From: Rhodobacter sp. 24-YEA-8
GTDB taxonomy: Bacteria; Pseudomonadota; Alphaproteobacteria; Rhodobacterales; Rhodobacteraceae
DNA length: 64,000 nt
Assembly (NCBI RefSeq): GCF_900105075.1
Contig: NZ_FNSK01000003.1
Span: 142,001-206,000, forward strand
Reading direction: 5' to 3'
The position numbers were made by a program, and so were the translations under genes. Numbering within the stretch: the stretch's first letter is position 1; each line of letters starts with the position of its first letter. A model generated the notes under the pieces. It saw only the letters and a program-made list of their open reading frames with translations, was not told where the DNA came from and did no database searches. Positions 16,383 to 24,202 of the stretch are shown piece after piece.

Positions 16383-17636
16383 TCAGGCCTTGCGGCAATC
16401 CGCGAGCAGCCGGTCATGTGCCAGCACCGCATCAAGCAGCACCTGCACCCCCGCCGCACATTCGGCCTGGGAGGTGGATTCCGCCGGATTATGGCTCAGG
16501 CCCCCTTCCGACGGCACGAAGATCATCACCGTTGGCGCGACAGCCGCCGTATGCACCGCGTCATGGCCGGCGCCCGAAATGATCTCGCGCGAGGAGATCC
16601 TCGAGCGAGCCACCCCGGCCCTGACCGAGGCGATGCAATCGGCGTCGAACCTGACCGCATCCACTTTCGAGATGCGGCGCAGATCCGCCAGCAGCCCAAT
16701 CGTAGCTGCGGCCCCGGTAAAGGCCGCGCGCAGCTCGGCCTCCATCGCCTCCAGCACCGCATCATCCGGGTGACGCAGATCGACGGTGAAATTCACCTCG
16801 CCGGGGATCACGTTGTTGGAATTGGGCGAAACCTCCAGGAAACCAACCGTTGCGACCGCGTTGGGCGCATGGGCGTGGCCTATGGCATCCACGGCAAGGG
16901 TCACCTGCGCAGCACCCAGCAGCGCATTTTTGCGCATCGACATCGGCGTTGATCCGGTATGGGCCGCACGCCCCGTCAGCCGCGCCTCGAACCATCTTAG
17001 ACCCTGAACCCCGGTGACAATACCGATCTCCTTGCCCTCGGCCTCAAGGATCGGACCCTGTTCGATATGCAGTTCGAACATTGCTGCGAAAGTCTGCGAT
17101 CCGGCTTTCGCCTCGCCGCGCCAGCCGATCTGGTCAAGCGCCGAGCCAAAACTCTCGCCATTCGCATCCTGACGTGCATCGGCATCCGCACGGGAATAGA
17201 CCCCGGCCCAGACGCCCGAGCCCAGCATCGCCGGCGAAAAGCGCGACCCTTCCTCATTGGTCCAGTTCACCAGCATCAGCGGGGCTTCTGTCCGGAAGCC
17301 CGCGTCCTTCAGCGTACGCAACACTTCCAGCCCACCAAGCACCCCCAGCACCCCGTCGAATTTTCCGCCCGTCGGCTGGGTATCGAGATGGCTGCCCATA
17401 GCAATCGGCGCGAGGTCGGGGTTCCTCCCCGGCAGGGTCGCGAACATATTCCCGACCTCGTCAACCACCAGCTCCATCCCGAGCGCGGCGGTCTGATCCG
17501 CGAGCCATTGCCGGATCCTCGCATCATCCGCACCAAGCGTCAGTCGCGCGATGCCGCCATCGGGTGTGCCGCCGACCAGCGCGGTCTCCATCAGGCTCTG
17601 CCAGAGTCGTTCGCCATTGATATTCAGGTTACTCAT
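16383..17636 (-). CDS. Zn-dependent M20 hydrolase (allantoate amidohydrolase / N-carbamoyl-L-amino-acid hydrolase family)
   Basis: A 417-residue M20-type amidohydrolase of the HyuC/AllC branch. Metal and catalytic motifs are intact: GSHLDTQPTGGKFDG (His and Asp), NEEGSRF (general-base and ligand Glu), FELHIEQGP (His) and GAGHDAVH near the C-terminus. The dimerisation lid region contains GRAAHTGSTPMSMRKNA. These enzymes remove a carbamoyl group or hydrolyse allantoate and related ureides. The gene starts 6 bases after livF, linking hydrolysis to Liv-type uptake. The choice between allantoate, N-carbamoyl amino acids and other amides cannot be made from sequence, and no hydantoinase or allantoinase gene is adjacent. 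Confidence 0.88.
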   Translation of the reverse strand: MSNLNINGERLWQSLMETALVGGTPDGGIARLTLGADDARIRQWLADQTAALGMELVVDEVGNMFATLPGRNPDLAPIAMGSHLDTQPTGGKFDGVLGVLGGLEVLRTLKDAGFRTEAPLMLVNWTNEEGSRFSPAMLGSGVWAGVYSRADADARQDANGESFGSALDQIGWRGEAKAGSQTFAAMFELHIEQGPILEAEGKEIGIVTGVQGLRWFEARLTGRAAHTGSTPMSMRKNALLGAAQVTLAVDAIGHAHAPNAVATVGFLEVSPNSNNVIPGEVNFTVDLRHPDDAVLEAMEAELRAAFTGAAATIGLLADLRRISKVDAVRFDADCIASVRAGVARSRISSREIISGAGHDAVHTAAVAPTVMIFVPSEGGLSHNPAESTSQAECAAGVQVLLDAVLAHDRLLADCRKA

Positions 17637-17642
17637 TTATTG

Positions 17643-18347
17643 TCAGGCCTTTACGCCAAGGTATCTGTCGCGCGCATCGCTGTCGGCGATGAAATCCGGC
17701 CCGGAGGCCTGATAGACGATGCGCCCCAGCTCGATGATATTGTGTCGGCTTGCCAGCGCGGTGCAGACGGCAAGGTTCTGCTCGACCAGCAGAATCGAAA
17801 CCCCGGCCGCCGCGATCTTGTGGATCTGCGCCACGATCTCGTCGACGATCACCGGGGCAAGACCTTCGACCGGTTCATCCAGCATCAGAAGCCGTGGTCC
17901 GGTCAGCAGCGCGCGGGCAATCGACAGCATCTGCTGCTCGCCGCCAGAAAGCTGGCCACCGCCATTGCGCTTGCGTTCCTCAAGGCGCGGAAAGATCGTG
18001 TAGATATCCGCGATCGACCAGGCGGCCCCCTTGCGACAGGCGATCTTCAGGTTTTCCTCGACCGTCAGCAGCGAGAAAATCCCCCGGTTCTCGGGTACGA
18101 GGCAGACGCCCGCCTGTGCGATGCGATAGGCAGGCTGGCCCGCAATATCGCGCCCGCCAAGGCAGACCCGGCCCTTCCCCGGCGTCACGGCACCGGCGAT
18201 GCTTTTCAGCGTGGTCGATTTACCCGCGCCATTGCGGCCCAGAAGCGTCACCACCTCGCCTTCATTCACAGAAAGTGACACGCCCTGGAGGATATGGCTT
18301 TTGCCGTAATAGCTGTGGAGGTTCTCCACCTCGAGAAGCGCGCTCAT
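17643..18347 (-). CDS. livF: Branched-chain amino acid-type ABC transporter ATPase (LivF-like)
   Basis: A 234-residue ABC ATPase of LivF size. Walker A is GRNGAGKSTT, the signature is LSGGEQQMLSIARAL, and Walker B is LMLDEPVEGLAP; the PVEGLAP form is typical of LivF. It pairs with LivG to power uptake by the LivHM channel. The start overlaps the end of livG by 4 bases (ATGA), showing translational coupling. The symbol names the transporter class. The substrate of this system is more likely an amide or ureide handled by the two downstream hydrolases than leucine itself, which is an inference. Confidence 0.9.
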   Translation of the reverse strand: MSALLEVENLHSYYGKSHILQGVSLSVNEGEVVTLLGRNGAGKSTTLKSIAGAVTPGKGRVCLGGRDIAGQPAYRIAQAGVCLVPENRGIFSLLTVEENLKIACRKGAAWSIADIYTIFPRLEERKRNGGGQLSGGEQQMLSIARALLTGPRLLMLDEPVEGLAPVIVDEIVAQIHKIAAAGVSILLVEQNLAVCTALASRHNIIELGRIVYQASGPDFIADSDARDRYLGVKA

Positions 18348-19117
18348 GCGATATCTCCGGTGATCATATTGCCCAGATAGGCGCGCTGAACTTCGGGGTC
18401 GGCACGCACCGCTGCCGGGCTGCCTTCAACCAGCTTCCGCCCCAGCCGCATGACGGTGATCGTGTCGGAAATATTCATCACGATCCCCATATTATGTTCG
18501 ATAAACAGGACGGTATGGTCACGGCCAAGGTCGCGGATCAGCGCCTTCATCTCCTCGATATCCTCGACGCCCATCCCCGAAGTCGGCTCATCCATCAGGA
18601 TGACCGACGGGTGCGAGGCCATCGCCATACCAACCTCAAGTCGTCTTTGCTGCCCGTGGCTCAGTTCTCCCGCCGGGCGGGAGGCAACATGGGTCAGACG
18701 CAGCCGCTCCATCACCCGATCCGCCGTTTCCAGCGCCGGTTTGTTGCTTTCTGCACTGCGCCAGGGTGCAAGCGCCTGCCAGGGCGTCTTGCCCTGGGCC
18801 GCCAGCCGCAGATTTTCCGCAACCGGCAGGGTCGGGAACAGGCTTGTCACCTGGAAAGACCGCGCGATGCCGTGGCGCACCCGTTCATCATCGCGAACGC
18901 GGGTGATGTCGGTCCCGTTCAGGGTGATCGTGCCCCCTGAGGGCGGCACCCGCCCGGTCAGCGCGTGAAACATCGTGGTCTTGCCCGCGCCATTCGGGCC
19001 GATAATCGAATGAACCGTATTGCGGCGGATATCGAGATCCATATCGGCCAGCGCCACGAACTTGCCATAGGTGACGCCGAGGCCCCTGGTCGACAGGGCG
19101 ATGTCGGATGTGGTCAT
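18344..19117 (-). CDS. livG: Branched-chain amino acid-type ABC transporter ATPase (LivG-like)
   Basis: A 257-residue ABC ATPase. Walker A is GPNGAGKTT, the signature LSHGQQRRLEVGMAMA is of the LivG type, and Walker B is VILMDEPTSGMG. The C-terminal extension with VQRAYLGNMI is the usual LivG ending. It lies between livM (3-base gap) and livF (4-base overlap). It forms the heterodimeric motor of this Liv-type importer with LivF. Confidence 0.92.
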   Translation of the reverse strand: MTTSDIALSTRGLGVTYGKFVALADMDLDIRRNTVHSIIGPNGAGKTTMFHALTGRVPPSGGTITLNGTDITRVRDDERVRHGIARSFQVTSLFPTLPVAENLRLAAQGKTPWQALAPWRSAESNKPALETADRVMERLRLTHVASRPAGELSHGQQRRLEVGMAMASHPSVILMDEPTSGMGVEDIEEMKALIRDLGRDHTVLFIEHNMGIVMNISDTITVMRLGRKLVEGSPAAVRADPEVQRAYLGNMITGDIA

Positions 19118-19120
19118 ATC

Positions 19121-20071
19121 TCAGCCCCCCTTCTTCGCGCCGGTCGCCAGGACCCACAGTTTTTCCACCAGCCCCCAGAGACCTTTCTGCAGGAACAGCG
19201 CCACCACCATGAGCGCGAGACCCAGAAGAAGCAGCCAGCGCGGCCAGATCTGCGACAGCCAGTCAGCGAGCAGCATATAGGCCGCAGCCCCCAATACCGA
19301 GGCAAAGAGGCTCGTAGAGCCGCCGATGATCGTCATGATCAGGATCATCTCGGAGGTGTGGTGCTCGATATTTGCCAGCGGCGCGACCCCGATCAGCATC
19401 GCTTTCAACGCGCCCGCATAGGCGGTCACCGCGCCGGAGATCGCGAAAGCCGCCGTCTTGAAAGCCTTGACCGGGAAGCCAATCGCCGCCGCGCGTTCCT
19501 CATTGTCGCGCACAGCAATCAGCGTGCGGCCAAAGGTCGATTGCGTGGCCCGCAGCATCAGCGCGAAGAGCACAAGGAACGACACCGCGACGAAGACGTA
19601 AAAGCTCCAGGCCGAGTTCAGCGGGCTGCCGAAAACCTCTGGGCGCGGCACATCCATCAGCCCGTTATCGCCGCCTGTGATGTCAGCGAAGGTATAAGCT
19701 AGGAAGTAAAACAGCTGCGAGAACGCAAGCGTCAGCATCACGAAATAGACGCCCTGGCGGCGGATCGAGAGCCAGCCCACCACGGTCGCAATCAGCGCGC
19801 CGAGAAGCGTCGCCATGATCAGCACCGCCCAGACCGGCACGCCGTAGCGGGTCAGGAAAATCCCGGCGACATAGCTGCCGACGCCGAAAAAGATGCCCTG
19901 TCCGAAGGACAAGAGCCCGGTATAGCCGAGAAGAAGGTTACAGGCCGCCGCTATCAGCGCATAGATCAGGATCTCGGAGGCAAGGATGCCAGAGCCAAGG
20001 AACAACGGCAGCGCCAGCACAGTCACCAGTGCAAGACCGAACTGTACATAGGGTCGGTTGATCAGAAGCAT
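19121..20071 (-). CDS. livM: Branched-chain amino acid-type ABC transporter permease (LivM-like)
   Basis: A 316-residue inner-membrane permease with about eight to ten hydrophobic segments. The family stretches LLLGYTGLLSFGQGIFFGVG and FAISGAVTAYAGAL, and ILIMTIIGGSTSLFASVLGA with the EAA-like ATPase contact loop, are present. GGGAGGG lies 6 bases before the ATG. It is separated from livH by 1 base and from livG by 3 bases, so it belongs to the same tightly packed operon. Confidence 0.92.
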   Translation of the reverse strand: MLLINRPYVQFGLALVTVLALPLFLGSGILASEILIYALIAAACNLLLGYTGLLSFGQGIFFGVGSYVAGIFLTRYGVPVWAVLIMATLLGALIATVVGWLSIRRQGVYFVMLTLAFSQLFYFLAYTFADITGGDNGLMDVPRPEVFGSPLNSAWSFYVFVAVSFLVLFALMLRATQSTFGRTLIAVRDNEERAAAIGFPVKAFKTAAFAISGAVTAYAGALKAMLIGVAPLANIEHHTSEMILIMTIIGGSTSLFASVLGAAAYMLLADWLSQIWPRWLLLLGLALMVVALFLQKGLWGLVEKLWVLATGAKKGG

Positions 20072-20072
20072 C

Positions 20073-20927
20073 TCATGCCCTCCCGAACAGGCCGCGGGGC
20101 ATCATCACAATGACCGCCGCCATACCGAGATAAATCATCAGACGCGCGCCCTCGGGCCAGATCGTCGCCATCAGGCTTTGCACCACGCCGACAAGGATCC
20201 CCGCAACCAGCGCCCCGGTGTAAGACCCCATGCCACCGATCACCACGACAACAAAGGCAATCGACAGTGCCTCGATCCCCATGAAGGGCTCCACCCCCCG
20301 GATCGGCGAGACCAGTGCACCGGCAAGCCCGGCAAGCCCGGCCCCGGCCGCAAAGACCAGCGTGTTGATTTTCAGCGTGTTATAGCCAAGCAGCGCCATG
20401 TTGTCGGCGGATTCTGACCCCGCGCGCACCACGGCCCCCAGACGGGTCCGCTCCAGCGCCCAGTAAAGAGAAATGGCCAGCACGGCGGTAAAGGCAATCG
20501 TGAAGAGGCGGTATTTCGGATAGATGAAATCCCCCATGATCACGACGCCGTTCAGCCCGTCTGGTGCGGCAACGCTGCCCCCCAGCGGACCCCAGAGAAT
20601 GATCACCATCTCCTGGATGAAAAGCGCGATCCCCACCGTCACGAGGATATGGAAGGTATGGGGTAACTTATATATTCGCCTGAGCAGTATCGCCTCGACC
20701 GCCCCGGCCACGATGGCGACAATCACAGCCGCCAGCAGCATCGCGAGCCAGAAATTCATTCCGCGCTCGACAAAGTCATAGGTCAGATAGGCGCCCAGCA
20801 AATAGAATGCGCCATGGGCGAAGTTCACGAATTGCAGCAGGCCGAAGATGATGGTCAGGCCCACGGCAAGCAGAAAGTAAAGCATGCCAAGCCCGATGCC
20901 GTTCAGCATCTGGAATAGATAAGTCAC
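20073..20927 (-). CDS. livH: Branched-chain amino acid-type ABC transporter permease (LivH-like)
   Basis: A 284-residue permease with about eight membrane segments and the LivH hallmarks GLTIIFGLLQFVNFAHGAFY near the N-terminus and AFVVVVIGGMGSYTGALVAG in the contact loop. It is expected to form the translocation channel with LivM. It follows livK after 63 bases, within which a GC-rich hairpin could lower downstream expression relative to the binding protein. Confidence 0.92.
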   Translation of the reverse strand: MTYLFQMLNGIGLGMLYFLLAVGLTIIFGLLQFVNFAHGAFYLLGAYLTYDFVERGMNFWLAMLLAAVIVAIVAGAVEAILLRRIYKLPHTFHILVTVGIALFIQEMVIILWGPLGGSVAAPDGLNGVVIMGDFIYPKYRLFTIAFTAVLAISLYWALERTRLGAVVRAGSESADNMALLGYNTLKINTLVFAAGAGLAGLAGALVSPIRGVEPFMGIEALSIAFVVVVIGGMGSYTGALVAGILVGVVQSLMATIWPEGARLMIYLGMAAVIVMMPRGLFGRA

Positions 20928-20957
20928 CGAGGGATCTCCTGTTGGCGCAGTGGCAAA

Positions 20958-20979
20958 GGCGGGCCTGTTACGCCCCGCC
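20958..20979 (-). terminator. Intercistronic hairpin between livK and livH
   Basis: GGCGGG (20958-20963) can pair with CCCGCC (20974-20979). On the mRNA strand this is followed by TTTGCC, a short U-run. A hairpin here is common in binding-protein-dependent operons, where it stabilises or terminates after the binding-protein message. It is probably an attenuator, not a full stop. Confidence 0.4.
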
Positions 20980-20990
20980 CTGCCCCGTTA

Positions 20991-22196
20991 TCAGCCGAGT
21001 TTGCAGCCAGCGGCTTCCGCGCTGAGGAAGCTCTGCCCCGACGAGATGATCTCTGCGAAATCATCCTTGTCGGCCATATCCGCTTTGGCGCGCGCCTTGA
21101 GCAGATAGTAGTTTTTCAAAACCTGATGGTCATCGGCGCGGATGCTCTCTTCGCCGGTCAGGCCCTGATAGGCCAGCCCCTGAAGCGCAGCGCGCACGGC
21201 CTCCGGGTCATCCGAACCAGCGGTCTGCGCCGCATCTATCATCAGCTTCGTGCAGATGTAGGATCCCGCGAGCGAGTAGTTCGGATTGATGCCGTACTTC
21301 GCCTGGGTCAGCTTCACTAGATCAGGGTTAATGCCTGCATCTACCGTGTGCCAGTATTGAGCCCCGAAATAGATGCCTTCGCAGAGATCGGCACCAAGCG
21401 CCTCGAACTGTTCCAGACCCGAAGCCCAGGCAACCACGATGATCATGCGCTCCTTCATCCCGAATGACACTGCTTGGCGCAGCGTATCCGCGCATTGTGC
21501 GCCGAAATTCAGGATCAGCAGCACATCGGGACGCTCGGCCATTGCATTGGTCAGATAGCCGGAGAATTCCTTTTCGGTCAGCGAGTGATAGCTGTTGCCA
21601 ACCAGATCAAGGCCCTTCTCCTCCAGCACGTCGCGGGTGGCCTGCAAAAGACCCTCACCAAAGACATATTGCGGCGTGATCGTATACCAGCGCTTCGCCT
21701 CGGGCAGCGCATCGATGATCGGGCGGATCGACTGGTTCACCGCGCCAAAGGTCGGCACCGACCAGCGGAAGGTGGCCTTGTTGCAATCCGAACCGGTGAT
21801 TTCATCCGCACCGGCGGTGGTGATAAAATTCGCCCCGCCCTTTTCGCATTCCTTGCCCATGGCAAGGGATTCCGAAGAGAGGATGCCGCCCGCGAAGAGT
21901 TTCACGCTGTCACGCTCAATCGCATCCTGGACCTTGCGCACGGCGGTGGCAGGCTTGCCCTCGGTATCAAGGTCGAGGGTAGCAACCGCGCGACCGTATT
22001 TCGCGGCGGCCTCTTCGGCGGCGATGATCGCTCCCATCGAGGCAAATTTGCCATTGGCCGCATTCGGGCCAGAGATCGGAACCGGGATACCGACCTTGAG
22101 CGTTTCGGCCGCGAAAGCAGGGCGCAGTAGCGCAGGGGATGCAAGAAGAGCGCCTGCGCCAGCGGTGCTGGCCAGGAAGGAACGACGATTGAGCAT
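20991..22196 (-). CDS. livK: Liv-type periplasmic substrate-binding protein
   Basis: A 401-residue type-1 periplasmic binding protein (Peripla_BP_6). The N-terminus NRRSFLASTAGAGALLASPA looks like a twin-arginine signal peptide, followed by a cleavage-type AFAAE. The mature part starts TLKVGIPVPISGPNAANGK, typical of amino-acid/amide binding proteins. Two cysteine residues (KECEKGG and GSDCNKATF) may form a disulfide. It is the first gene of an eight-gene operon. The Liv class is clear, but the ligand is not. FmdD/UrtA-like amide or urea binders belong to the same fold class, which fits the downstream hydrolases. Confidence 0.9.
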   Translation of the reverse strand: MLNRRSFLASTAGAGALLASPALLRPAFAAETLKVGIPVPISGPNAANGKFASMGAIIAAEEAAAKYGRAVATLDLDTEGKPATAVRKVQDAIERDSVKLFAGGILSSESLAMGKECEKGGANFITTAGADEITGSDCNKATFRWSVPTFGAVNQSIRPIIDALPEAKRWYTITPQYVFGEGLLQATRDVLEEKGLDLVGNSYHSLTEKEFSGYLTNAMAERPDVLLILNFGAQCADTLRQAVSFGMKERMIIVVAWASGLEQFEALGADLCEGIYFGAQYWHTVDAGINPDLVKLTQAKYGINPNYSLAGSYICTKLMIDAAQTAGSDDPEAVRAALQGLAYQGLTGEESIRADDHQVLKNYYLLKARAKADMADKDDFAEIISSGQSFLSAEAAGCKLG

Positions 22197-22240
22197 GATG
22201 TTTCCCTGTTGAGGAATGTTTTATTAATTATGAATGTTCG

Positions 22241-22256
22241 AACTATACGCATAGTT
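22241..22256. promoter_or_regulatory. Candidate GntR operator upstream of livK
   Basis: A perfect dyad AACTAT-ACGC-ATAGTT in AT-rich sequence, 44 bases upstream of the livK start. Its size and symmetry suit a FadR-type GntR dimer, and the operon's last gene encodes one. The IS3 element ends 47 bases further upstream. Confidence 0.5.
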
Positions 22257-22302
22257 AAAATCACCTGTCCAGTATTTCCGGGGAGGCGGTTTCTGATCCC
22301 GG

Positions 22303-22361
22303 TGTTGATTTGCACTCGGAACTGACCCGGGTTTGGAGTGAACCCCATCGGCTGGACCACG
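22303..22361 (+). repeat. Left terminal inverted repeat of the IS3-family element
   Basis: 59 bases starting TGTTGATTTGCACTCGGAAC, the exact reverse complement of 23581-23639. The length and perfection are well above the usual 20-40 imperfect bases of IS3 ends. Confidence 0.95.
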
Positions 22362-22410
22362 GGAGCCTGAAGAACTGATACGCTGAGCTGGCCTTAATGG
22401 GAGAAGGCTC

Positions 22411-22776
22411 ATGTCATCACGCGGTCCCTACCGGCGACATTCGGCGCCGTTCAAGCTGCAGCTGTGCCAGGATATCCGCGCCGGGGTGATCGGTCGGCGC
22501 GACGCGCAGCGCACGCATCATATCTCGGCCAACCTCATCCACATGTGGCTGACGCAGTTCGACCGGGGAGAGCTGACCAGCGAAGAGGCCGAGGCGAGCG
22601 TCATTGCCGAATACGAGGCGAAGATCGCGGCGCTGGAGCGCAAGGTCGGACAACTGACGATGGAGCTGGATCTTGTCAAAAAAACATCGCGCCCGCCACA
22701 CGGTGCCAGCAGCGGGAGATCCTCCATCGTCACCGGCCCGGGGGGTGCTCTGTCAGACGGGGGTGCAAAGCTATGA
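22411..22776 (+). CDS. IS3-family transposase OrfA
   Basis: A 121-residue frame. A helix-turn-helix (RRDAQRTHHISANLIHMWLT) is followed by a leucine-zipper-like coiled coil (AKIAALERKVGQLTMELDLV), the normal OrfA layout. The coding run of seven A residues (22678-22684) followed by C sits at the end of the zipper. A -1 slip there would join OrfA to the OrfB frame to make the full transposase. The stop overlaps the OrfB ATG as ATGA. Confidence 0.9.
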   Translation: MSSRGPYRRHSAPFKLQLCQDIRAGVIGRRDAQRTHHISANLIHMWLTQFDRGELTSEEAEASVIAEYEAKIAALERKVGQLTMELDLVKKTSRPPHGASSGRSSIVTGPGGALSDGGAKL

Positions 22777-23567
22777 ACCTGCCGCGGAGCACGCTCTACT
22801 ACCGCCCGACGACTTCGGAAGCTGGGCTCACCGATGCCGAGATCACCGCTATCGTCGAAGACATCCAGGACGAGTTCCCCGTCTACGGCTACAGGCGGGT
22901 GACGCATGAGCTGCGTCGCCGCGGACTTGTGGTGAACCACAAGAAAGTGGCGCGGATCATGCGGTTGGCGGGGCTCGGGATCAGACCGCGAAAGCGCTAC
23001 GTGCGCACCACGGACAGTCGGCATGACAACCCGATCTACCCGAACCTCTATCGCAACACTATCCCACGCTGCCTCGATCAGGTTTGGGTCGCGGACTTCA
23101 CCTACATTCGCGTCACGCAGGGCTTTTGCTACCTCGCGGTCATCCTCGATGCCTGCAGCCGGAAGGTTGTGGGTTACGCCCTGTCGCAGCGCCTGGACAC
23201 GCCGCTCGCCCTGGCGGCGCTGGAATCCGCTGTCGCAAGCAGGCGGCCGCCGCCCGGCTGCATTCACCATACGGACCGCGGCGCCCAATACGCGTCTCAA
23301 CTCTATCGCGAAGCGCTGGAGGCTGCCGGTCTGCGCGGATCAATGAGCAGCGTCGGCAATCCCTACCACAATGCTCAGGCGGAGAGCTTCATGAAGACGC
23401 TGAAGGTCGAGGAGGTCTATCGCGCAGGTTACGAGACCTTCACCGACGTCGCCCAGCGATTGCCGATCTTCATCGAACAAATATACAATACCCGAAGACT
23501 GCACTCTGCCCTCGGCTACCGTCCGCCAGAGGAATTCGAAACGCTAATCGCCCAGCAGGCGGCTTAG
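22773..23567 (+). CDS. IS3-family transposase OrfB (DDE integrase)
   Basis: A 264-residue catalytic subunit with an rve integrase core. The DDE residues appear in WVADFTYIRV (D), HHTDRGAQYAS (D) and NAQAESFMKTLK (E), with the downstream YNTRRLHSALGYRPP typical of IS3 OrfB. It can start at the ATG overlapping the OrfA stop, or be made as an OrfAB fusion by -1 frameshifting at A7C. The open frame continues upstream to 22464 in the same phase, as expected for the fusion. It appears intact. Confidence 0.92.
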   Translation: MNLPRSTLYYRPTTSEAGLTDAEITAIVEDIQDEFPVYGYRRVTHELRRRGLVVNHKKVARIMRLAGLGIRPRKRYVRTTDSRHDNPIYPNLYRNTIPRCLDQVWVADFTYIRVTQGFCYLAVILDACSRKVVGYALSQRLDTPLALAALESAVASRRPPPGCIHHTDRGAQYASQLYREALEAAGLRGSMSSVGNPYHNAQAESFMKTLKVEEVYRAGYETFTDVAQRLPIFIEQIYNTRRLHSALGYRPPEEFETLIAQQAA

Positions 23568-23580
23568 TTGGAAGGACCTT

Positions 23581-23639
23581 CGTGGTCCAGCCGATGGGGT
23601 TCACTCCAAACCCGGGTCAGTTCCGAGTGCAAATCAACA
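23581..23639 (+). repeat. Right terminal inverted repeat of the IS3-family element
   Basis: 59 bases ending CAAATCAACA, the exact reverse complement of the left end. It lies 13 bases after the OrfB stop. Confidence 0.95.
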
Positions 23640-23827
23640 GGCTTGAGCCGAGCGCTTACGGAACCCACTCGATGCGCCGAACGAAGGTTGCGCAGATCTA
23701 CAAGAAAACCAGCAACCTGCGGGCCGTGCAGCTTTTGCTTGGTCACACGAAGATGGACAGCACTGTCCGATATCTCGGCGTCGATCTTGATGACGCGCTG
23801 ACGCTGTCTGAGGGGATAGAATTGTAG
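23640..23827 (+). pseudogene. C-terminal fragment of a tyrosine recombinase (integrase)
   Basis: About 61 residues directly abutting the IS right end. They match the end of a phage-type integrase: THSMRRTKVAQIYKKT (His-x-x-Arg motif), LRAVQLLLGHTKMDSTVRYL (Gly-His and the nucleophile Tyr), and the tail GVDLDDALTLSEG. The N-terminal and core parts are absent on the other side of the IS, so this is a truncated remnant. Confidence 0.8.
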
Positions 23828-23946
23828 TGCTCAGCCGGTCGGTGGGTTTTCTGCTGGCCGCCCCTTAGCCGCCGGTCGAACCCCGCCGATGCTTTGCCGC
23901 GGCGTTCGCCGAAGCCGCCATTCGGCACGTGGCGCAGCATTTCGAG

Positions 23947-24081
23947 ATGAGGAGCGTCCGCGGAATGGGCGACAAGGCACAGAAGTCGCACATCCGGGAG
24001 ATCAAGGATTTCGCGGCCTTTCGGCATGTAAGTGCCGTCAGGAGGACTTCTCAATCCGTCGTCAAAGCCTGGACGACGTAA
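23947..24081 (+). pseudogene. N-terminal integrase-like fragment
   Basis: A 44-residue frame. Its first part, MRSVRGMGDKAQKSHIREIK then DFAAFRH, resembles the N-terminal SAM-like domain of tyrosine recombinases that accompany IS elements (pattern KAQ-x-YIR-x-I-x-x-FAAF). Similarity ends abruptly. Together with the preceding C-terminal fragment it points to two broken recombinase genes here. The rest of 23828-24200 holds no other recognisable gene. Confidence 0.45.
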
Positions 24082-24202
24082 ACCAGCAGCTCTTGCAAGA
24101 CCTGCGGAAATTTGTCGAAATCGCTCAAACTGTCCGGGTTGACGGTGGCTTGAAGAAAATAAGGTCTGGGACCCGGCAGGGAGGTTCGAGAGTTACCTGA
24201 AC

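Larger units (their letters stand above)
22303..23639 (+). mobile_element. IS3-family insertion sequence (1,337 bp)
   Basis: Bounded by perfect 59-bp inverted repeats that begin TG and end CA, as in IS3-family elements. It encodes overlapping orfA and orfB with a DDE transposase. No 3-4 bp direct repeat flanks it (CGG on the left, GGC on the right). To its right lies only the C-terminal end of an integrase gene, so a deletion or recombination probably accompanied or followed insertion. Confidence 0.92.

Noticed and set aside
15014..16582. A 522-codon open frame antisense to the M81 gene
   Set aside because: Its translation is Arg/His/Pro-rich with no family signature, while the other strand encodes a clear MlrC-like protein. 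Long antisense frames are common at this GC content.
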